This document shows, piece after piece, positions 6,130-9,770 of a stretch of 9,770 nt of DNA. Every line of letters starts with the position of its first letter. Within the stretch, counting starts at the first letter, position 1. The position numbers and the translations under genes are program-made. The DNA comes from Candidatus Schekmanbacteria bacterium (lineage in GTDB: Bacteria > Schekmanbacteria > GWA2-38-11 > J061): the NCBI GenBank assembly GCA_003695725.1, contig RFHX01000366.1, positions 1 through 9,770 on the forward strand. Reading direction: 5' to 3'. The notes beneath the pieces were generated by a model that was not told the DNA's origin, did no database searches, and was given only the letters and a program-made list of their open reading frames with translations.

Positions 6130-7101
6130 ATGAAAAATACTCTTCTTTCAATAAAAAATTTGAAAACATATTTCCCTTTGAGAAGCAATATCTTCTCCCA
6201 ACGAAAAGGTTTTGTCTATGCTGTTGATGATGTTTCCTTAAATATAGAGGAGGGGGAAATCATAGGGTTAGTTGGCGAAAGCGGCTGTGGTAAAACAACG
6301 CTTGGCAGAACAATCTTAAAACTGATTGAGCCAACAGAAGGAAGAATAATATTTAGAGGCGAAGAGATAACATCATACAACAGCAAACAGATGAAACCTA
6401 TTAGAAGGAAAATGCAGATGATTTTTCAGGACCCTTACTCATCACTTAATCCGAGAATGAAAATAGGAAAAATAATTTCAGAACCTCTCAAAATTCACAA
6501 AGCAGCTTCCAAAGGTGATATCCCAAAAATAACAGAAGAACTCCTTGAAACTGTCGGACTTTCACCGGAATATGCAAATCGCTATCCCCATGAATTTAGC
6601 GGCGGGCAAAGACAGAGGATTGGAATTGCAAGAGCTATTGCGCTCAAACCGGATTTAATTATAGCTGATGAGCCAGTATCGGCTCTCGATGTATCAATTC
6701 AGGCTCAGATTGTAAATTTGATGCTTGAATTAAAGGAAAAACTCAATTTGACATACATATTCATATCACACGACTTAAATCTCGTTAAATTCATAAGTGA
6801 CAGGGTAGCAGTTATGTATTTAGGAAAAATAGTTGAAATGGGAACAAGTGAAGATATTTATAATACTCCCAAACATCCTTATACGAAAATACTGCTAAAT
6901 TCTTCGCCTATACCAGACCCTAAAACAAAAAGAAAAAAGATTATAATTTCAGGTGATGTTCCAAGCCCTGTAAATCGTCCTTCAGGATGTCATTTTCATC
7001 CACGATGTCCAGAAAGGATGATGCCTCTCTGCTCTGAAAAGGCTCCCACCCTGAAAGAAATAGATACAGGACATTCCGTATCATGCCTTCTCTATGAATA
7101 A
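6130..7101 (+). CDS. dppF: Oligopeptide/dipeptide ABC transporter ATP-binding protein (DppF/OppF type)
   Basis: Cytoplasmic ATPase of a peptide importer; in this family it works with a partner ATPase (DppD), two permeases (DppB, DppC) and a binding protein. All ABC motifs are present: Walker A GESGCGKTT at 49-57, Q-loop Gln100 in IFQDPYSSLNPR, signature SGGQRQR at 157-163, Walker B LIIADEP with Glu181, D-loop SALD at 184-187 and switch His214. The C-terminal oligopeptide-transporter domain carries CHFHPRCP and four cysteines (287, 293, 301, 319; spacing C-x5-C-x7-C-x17-C), a cluster that may bind an iron-sulfur centre in relatives. The interrupted HPR-type loop near the N-terminus (FPLRSNIFSQRKG, 15-27) is typical of DppF rather than DppD. 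No permease or partner ATPase lies in the window, so it must act with genes elsewhere. The ATG lacks an obvious Shine-Dalgarno. Its stop lies 9 bp from the convergent cytochrome gene. Substrate could be peptide, nickel or another; peptide is the default. Confidence 0.93.
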   Translation: MKNTLLSIKNLKTYFPLRSNIFSQRKGFVYAVDDVSLNIEEGEIIGLVGESGCGKTTLGRTILKLIEPTEGRIIFRGEEITSYNSKQMKPIRRKMQMIFQDPYSSLNPRMKIGKIISEPLKIHKAASKGDIPKITEELLETVGLSPEYANRYPHEFSGGQRQRIGIARAIALKPDLIIADEPVSALDVSIQAQIVNLMLELKEKLNLTYIFISHDLNLVKFISDRVAVMYLGKIVEMGTSEDIYNTPKHPYTKILLNSSPIPDPKTKRKKIIISGDVPSPVNRPSGCHFHPRCPERMMPLCSEKAPTLKEIDTGHSVSCLLYE

Positions 7102-7110
7102 ACAAACGAT

Positions 7111-8253
7111 TTATTGACTAAACTCGTACTCTTTTAAAAGGACTTCATATTCCTGAATACCGAGAATTTCTGCTGTCTCTTTGGGAATAAGATGTTCAAC
7201 AAGTCTGATAACAACACTTTTCACTGAAGAATCGCTGATAAAAGTAAAACCTCTTTTTTCATTAGGAAAAATCCTATTGTCTGATTTTATTTTTTCAGCG
7301 TCCCAAAAGAAGGGGACTTCCTCATTATTTTTATTTGCTAAAATAACACCTAAAATTTCTTCGCCTTCTAACACCTTTTTATTCTTTTCATTAAAAGCCA
7401 TAACTTTTAGGCCAAGTCTTCTCAATCCGTGTGCAGAACCCGGAAGCAAATGGCCTATGCCACTATTTGTTAAATCAATTTTTATCTCACTTTTTCTCTT
7501 ATCTTTTACAATCTTTGCGCCTATATCTATGGACTTGGAAATGAATTCTACACACTTATTCTCCTCATCAATTAAAAAAAAAATCTTCATAGGTCCATCA
7601 AAGGTATGATGATAATAAGTTTCCTCCATATCATCATATTTCACTGAATAAGGAGCCATATGACAATCTTGGCAATGTTTTCCTTTATTTCCATAACCGC
7701 TTTTTAGCCATTCAGCATAAACGGTATCTATTGTTAAGGTTTCTTTTAATCTATATTGATGGCATGTTGAACAAAATTTTGAATCATCGTGCAGGGGCGA
7801 ATATACTCCCTCATGCAAATTAGTATCAGGAGATTTCAAAGTCCCCCTTTTCATCAATCCCGGTTCAAATTCATAGAAATCAAATTTTCCACCCTTGATA
7901 ATCCTTTTCGCTGTATGGCAAAAATCACAAGGTATATTCTCTTTTGATAGTAGCAACTTAAATCCAAAATCACCATTCAAAAATGCCGCAGGAGAATGAC
8001 ACATCAGACATTCTTTCTTCTTCTCGTCAGGAGCAATTTCATAGAGCTTCTTAAAAATTTTATCATTCATTCCAAGCATCATTGCAGATGCCCGCCATTC
8101 CATATATTTGTTCTCATGGCAGGTAGCGCAGGCAGGAGATGGCTGAAATCCTGTTTCAGCAAAAACTTTAAAAGAAAAAAGAACTATACAAAAATAAGTT
8201 CCAAACAGAAAGACCGATAAATTAAAGCATATCTTCTCAAAAAAAATTTTCAT
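7111..8253 (-). CDS. Exported pentaheme c-type cytochrome (cytochrome c554-like)
   Basis: Periplasmic or membrane-tethered electron carrier; precise partner unknown. The N-terminus has a positively charged start, a long hydrophobic stretch (about 10-28) and a likely signal peptidase site after VFA (30-32). Five CxxCH haem c sites follow: C42-H46 (CATCH), C82-H86 (CLMCH), C109-H113 (CDFCH), C161-H165 (CSTCH) and C194-H198 (CQDCHM). The phrases SPLHDDSKFCSTCHQ (152-166) and CQDCHM followed by HHTFDG (215-220) resemble the c554-like family of multihaem cytochromes, where extra histidines act as second haem ligands. The C-terminal half (about 225-375) has no haem sites and looks like a beta-sandwich with GIGHLLPG (265-272) followed by RRLGLKVMAF (278-287), a module often fused to such cytochromes. 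At the first haem the expected WxxSxH reads W53-x-x-S-x-M58. It starts 9 nt after the SPOR gene with a poor Shine-Dalgarno. Confidence 0.88.
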   Translation of the reverse strand: MKIFFEKICFNLSVFLFGTYFCIVLFSFKVFAETGFQPSPACATCHENKYMEWRASAMMLGMNDKIFKKLYEIAPDEKKKECLMCHSPAAFLNGDFGFKLLLSKENIPCDFCHTAKRIIKGGKFDFYEFEPGLMKRGTLKSPDTNLHEGVYSPLHDDSKFCSTCHQYRLKETLTIDTVYAEWLKSGYGNKGKHCQDCHMAPYSVKYDDMEETYYHHTFDGPMKIFFLIDEENKCVEFISKSIDIGAKIVKDKRKSEIKIDLTNSGIGHLLPGSAHGLRRLGLKVMAFNEKNKKVLEGEEILGVILANKNNEEVPFFWDAEKIKSDNRIFPNEKRGFTFISDSSVKSVVIRLVEHLIPKETAEILGIQEYEVLLKEYEFSQ

Positions 8254-8262
8254 TCGATATAT

Positions 8263-8493
8263 CTAAATTTTAACAATTTTCCCCTTCAATCTTACATCGA
8301 TTCTCAATTTTTCGAGTATTTCGACAGCATCTTTTTCTGATTCAAAAGAACCGATTCTTACAGAAAAGAACCATTTTCTATTCTCTTTTATTTTATCAAC
8401 TCTGGCATCAAAGCCTTTTCTAATAAGCATTTCCATTTGGCTTTTCGCAAATTTCTCATTTTTAAAAAAGCCTGCTTCCACTGTATATTTCAT
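8263..8493 (-). CDS. Stand-alone SPOR-domain protein, without signal or anchor
   Basis: 76 residues that are almost exactly one SPOR-like domain, a fold that binds denuded peptidoglycan at division sites. The two half-repeats are visible: YTVEAGFFKNEKFAKSQMEM at 3-22 and FFSVRIGSFESEKDAVEILE at 42-61; in each, an aromatic strand with Gly-x-Phe is followed by a helix starting near Ala. Unusually, the ORF begins two residues before the domain, with no signal peptide or membrane segment, so as written it would stay in the cytoplasm. An in-frame TAA lies one codon upstream of the ATG, so it cannot be extended. There is no clear Shine-Dalgarno. The gene just upstream encodes a lone membrane anchor, which suggests the two were once one TM-linker-SPOR protein. 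An intact but cryptic SPOR protein is the alternative. Confidence 0.7.
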   Translation of the reverse strand: MKYTVEAGFFKNEKFAKSQMEMLIRKGFDARVDKIKENRKWFFSVRIGSFESEKDAVEILEKLRIDVRLKGKIVKI

Positions 8494-8562
8494 TTTTTAC
8501 AATTCCAATCGTTAAATGCACACTGTCTACTAATCCATTGATTTATGAATGAATCAAAAACA

Positions 8563-8769
8563 CTACTTTTGTGAAGGAATTTTTTCAGTTGTTGCAACAG
8601 GAAGTTTCAACGCTTTGTTTAAAAGTGATTTTACAGGTTGTGCCAATAGAATGCCGACGATAATTCCCAAAATAAAGATAATTATACAAAGGCGCAAAGT
8701 ATTCCTGTTGATTTCAATCCCTGAAAACCTTTTTTCCTTTATCCTTTCTTCATCAATAATCGACACCAT
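8563..8769 (-). CDS. Small single-pass membrane protein between argS and the SPOR gene
   Basis: 68 residues: a charged N-terminus (about 1-26, DEERIKEKRFSGIE), one clear membrane helix (27-43, mostly Ile/Leu/Gly/Val), then a short outer segment ending KLPVATTEKIPSQK. I do not recognise a named family. The layout (cytoplasmic N-terminus, one helix, short Pro/Lys/Thr linker) is that of the N-terminal half of a bitopic SPOR protein. Its ATG overlaps the argS stop by one base (TAATG) and AAAGGA lies just upstream in the argS tail, so translation is probably coupled to argS. Its TAG stop is followed by a 69-bp gap, in the same reading frame, to the SPOR ORF. Confidence 0.6.
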   Translation of the reverse strand: MVSIIDEERIKEKRFSGIEINRNTLRLCIIIFILGIIVGILLAQPVKSLLNKALKLPVATTEKIPSQK

Positions 8770-9770
8770 TACATCCTTTCAGGTGCTTCAATATTTAGAA
8801 GCATAAGACCGTTTTTAATTACTTGTTGTATTGCTTTTATAAACTGAAGTCTTGCAATTGACAATTCTTTATCATCACTTAATATAGGATTTTCATAATA
8901 ATATGCATGAAACATCCCCACAAGCTCTTTTAGATAAAAAGTAAGATGGTGCGGTTCAAAAGTAGTAGCAATAAGCTTAATAATCTCTTCAAAGGCATCG
9001 ATCTTTTTTAAAATTTCTATCTCCTTTTTATTGCTGAGTTTCGTTAAATTTGCTTCCTTCAATTTGGCTGTATCCACACCTTTCTCTTTTGCTTTTCTAA
9101 AAATACTGCATATACGGGCATAGGCATATTGTATATAATAAACGGGGTTATTATTTGATTGTTCTTTTGCAAGAGTCAGGTCAAAATTCAAATGGGCGTC
9201 ACTTTTTCTTTCAAGAAAAAAGTAACGCGCAGCATCTACTCCAACTTCCTCTAAAACCTCTCGTAGTGTTATAAATTCCCCTTCTCGTTTACCCATTGCC
9301 ACAGGTTTGCCTTCACGTAACAGGTTTACCATTTGTATAAGAATAACCTTGAATTTCTCTGTATCATACCCCATCGCTTCAATAACAGACTTCATTCTTG
9401 CAATATAACCATGATGGTCAGCACCCCAAAGATTGATTATCAAATCGTAACCTCTTTCATATTTATCCTTGTGATAGGCAATATCAGATGCCAAATAAGT
9501 AGGTTCGCCATTTTTTCTTATTACGACTCTGTCTTTTTCATCTCCATATTTAGTTGAATTTAGCCATAATGCTCCGTTTTCTTCATAAACTGCGCCTTTC
9601 TGCTTAAGAAATCCAATTACTTTGGAAACTTCTCCATTTTTATGCAGTTCTTTCTCACTGTACCATTTATCAAATTTAACTCTAAAAAGAGTAAGGTCTT
9701 CCCTAATCATTGAAAGAATCTTTTCCTGAGCAATGGAGGAAAAAAATTCAACTTCCTTATTTGATAGAGA
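8769..9770 (-). CDS. argS: Arginyl-tRNA synthetase, C-terminal 333 residues (5' end outside window)
   Basis: Class I aminoacyl-tRNA synthetase that charges tRNA-Arg. The frame is open to the window edge, so the start and the HIGH motif are not seen; a full ArgS has roughly 550-580 residues. Recognisable landmarks are NLWGADHHGYIARMKSVIEA (catalytic core), GKPVAMGKREGEFITLREVL (the KMSKS-loop region), DAARYFFLERKSDAHLNFDL and the long signature AKEQSNNNPVYYIQYAYARI that opens the DALR anticodon-binding domain, which then runs to the typical C-terminus APERM. The loop reads MGKR where MSKR is usual, with Gly for Ser. The first in-frame Met at 9710 is internal. The stop overlaps the next gene by one base. 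Confidence 0.96.
   Translation of the reverse strand, partial: SLSNKEVEFFSSIAQEKILSMIREDLTLFRVKFDKWYSEKELHKNGEVSKVIGFLKQKGAVYEENGALWLNSTKYGDEKDRVVIRKNGEPTYLASDIAYHKDKYERGYDLIINLWGADHHGYIARMKSVIEAMGYDTEKFKVILIQMVNLLREGKPVAMGKREGEFITLREVLEEVGVDAARYFFLERKSDAHLNFDLTLAKEQSNNNPVYYIQYAYARICSIFRKAKEKGVDTAKLKEANLTKLSNKKEIEILKKIDAFEEIIKLIATTFEPHHLTFYLKELVGMFHAYYYENPILSDDKELSIARLQFIKAIQQVIKNGLMLLNIEAPERM

Noticed and set aside
8494-8562. Frame open across the gap between the anchor and SPOR genes
   Set aside because: The +1 frame has no stop for 69 nt, but its Trp/Cys/Phe-rich product is unlike a periplasmic linker and ends at a TGA overlapping the SPOR ATG; the 6-bp TTGATT/AATCAA repeat there has no T tract and is not a terminator.
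1-9770. A wholly undescribed multi-gene system
   Set aside because: Nearly all genes fall in known families with housekeeping or common accessory roles; no defence, mobile or biosynthetic cluster is visible.

Overview
The window reads as a chromosomal segment of an AT-rich, diderm (Gram-negative type) bacterium. The evidence is a long YidC with a periplasmic domain, an inner-membrane chemoreceptor, a SPOR-domain protein of the peptidoglycan-binding type, and an exported pentaheme c-type cytochrome. The mix of multiheme cytochrome, poly-HAMP chemoreceptor and an argS/SPOR neighbourhood would suit an anaerobic or facultative lineage near Desulfobacterota, Nitrospirota or similar uncultured phyla. 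That is inference; no 16S or other marker settles it. I see no mobile element, CRISPR array, tRNA or rRNA gene.

Layout: (1) 1-2157, an AT-rich leader with a candidate sigma-28 promoter, then a plus-strand methyl-accepting chemotaxis protein with several HAMP units. (2) 2182-5289, minus strand, the conserved rpmH-rnpA-yidD-yidC-jag (khpB) cluster: ribosomal protein L34, RNase P protein, two membrane-protein insertion factors and an RNA-binding protein, with very short or overlapping junctions. Its roughly 140-bp upstream region holds a candidate promoter and a foldable 5' leader. The usual following genes (mnmE, mnmG) are absent, because the chemoreceptor gene abuts jag tail to tail. (3) 5433-6068, minus strand, a TsaC/Sua5 enzyme of t6A tRNA modification. 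(4) 6130-7101, plus strand, a DppF/OppF-type peptide-transporter ATPase with no permease genes beside it, divergent from tsaC across 61 bp that contain a 15-bp dyad. (5) 7111-9770, minus strand, argS (5' end outside the window), a 68-aa single-pass membrane protein, a 76-aa stand-alone SPOR protein and the pentaheme cytochrome.

Most of the window is housekeeping: tRNA maturation and modification (rnpA, tsaC, argS), ribosome assembly (rpmH) and membrane-protein insertion (yidD, yidC, jag). Accessory functions are sensing (MCP), peptide uptake (dppF) and electron transfer (cytochrome). I do not see a clear, wholly new system. The best leads are the structured leader ahead of rpmH, the membrane-anchor/SPOR pair that looks like a split gene, and changed residues at usually conserved positions in the cytochrome, ArgS and Jag.
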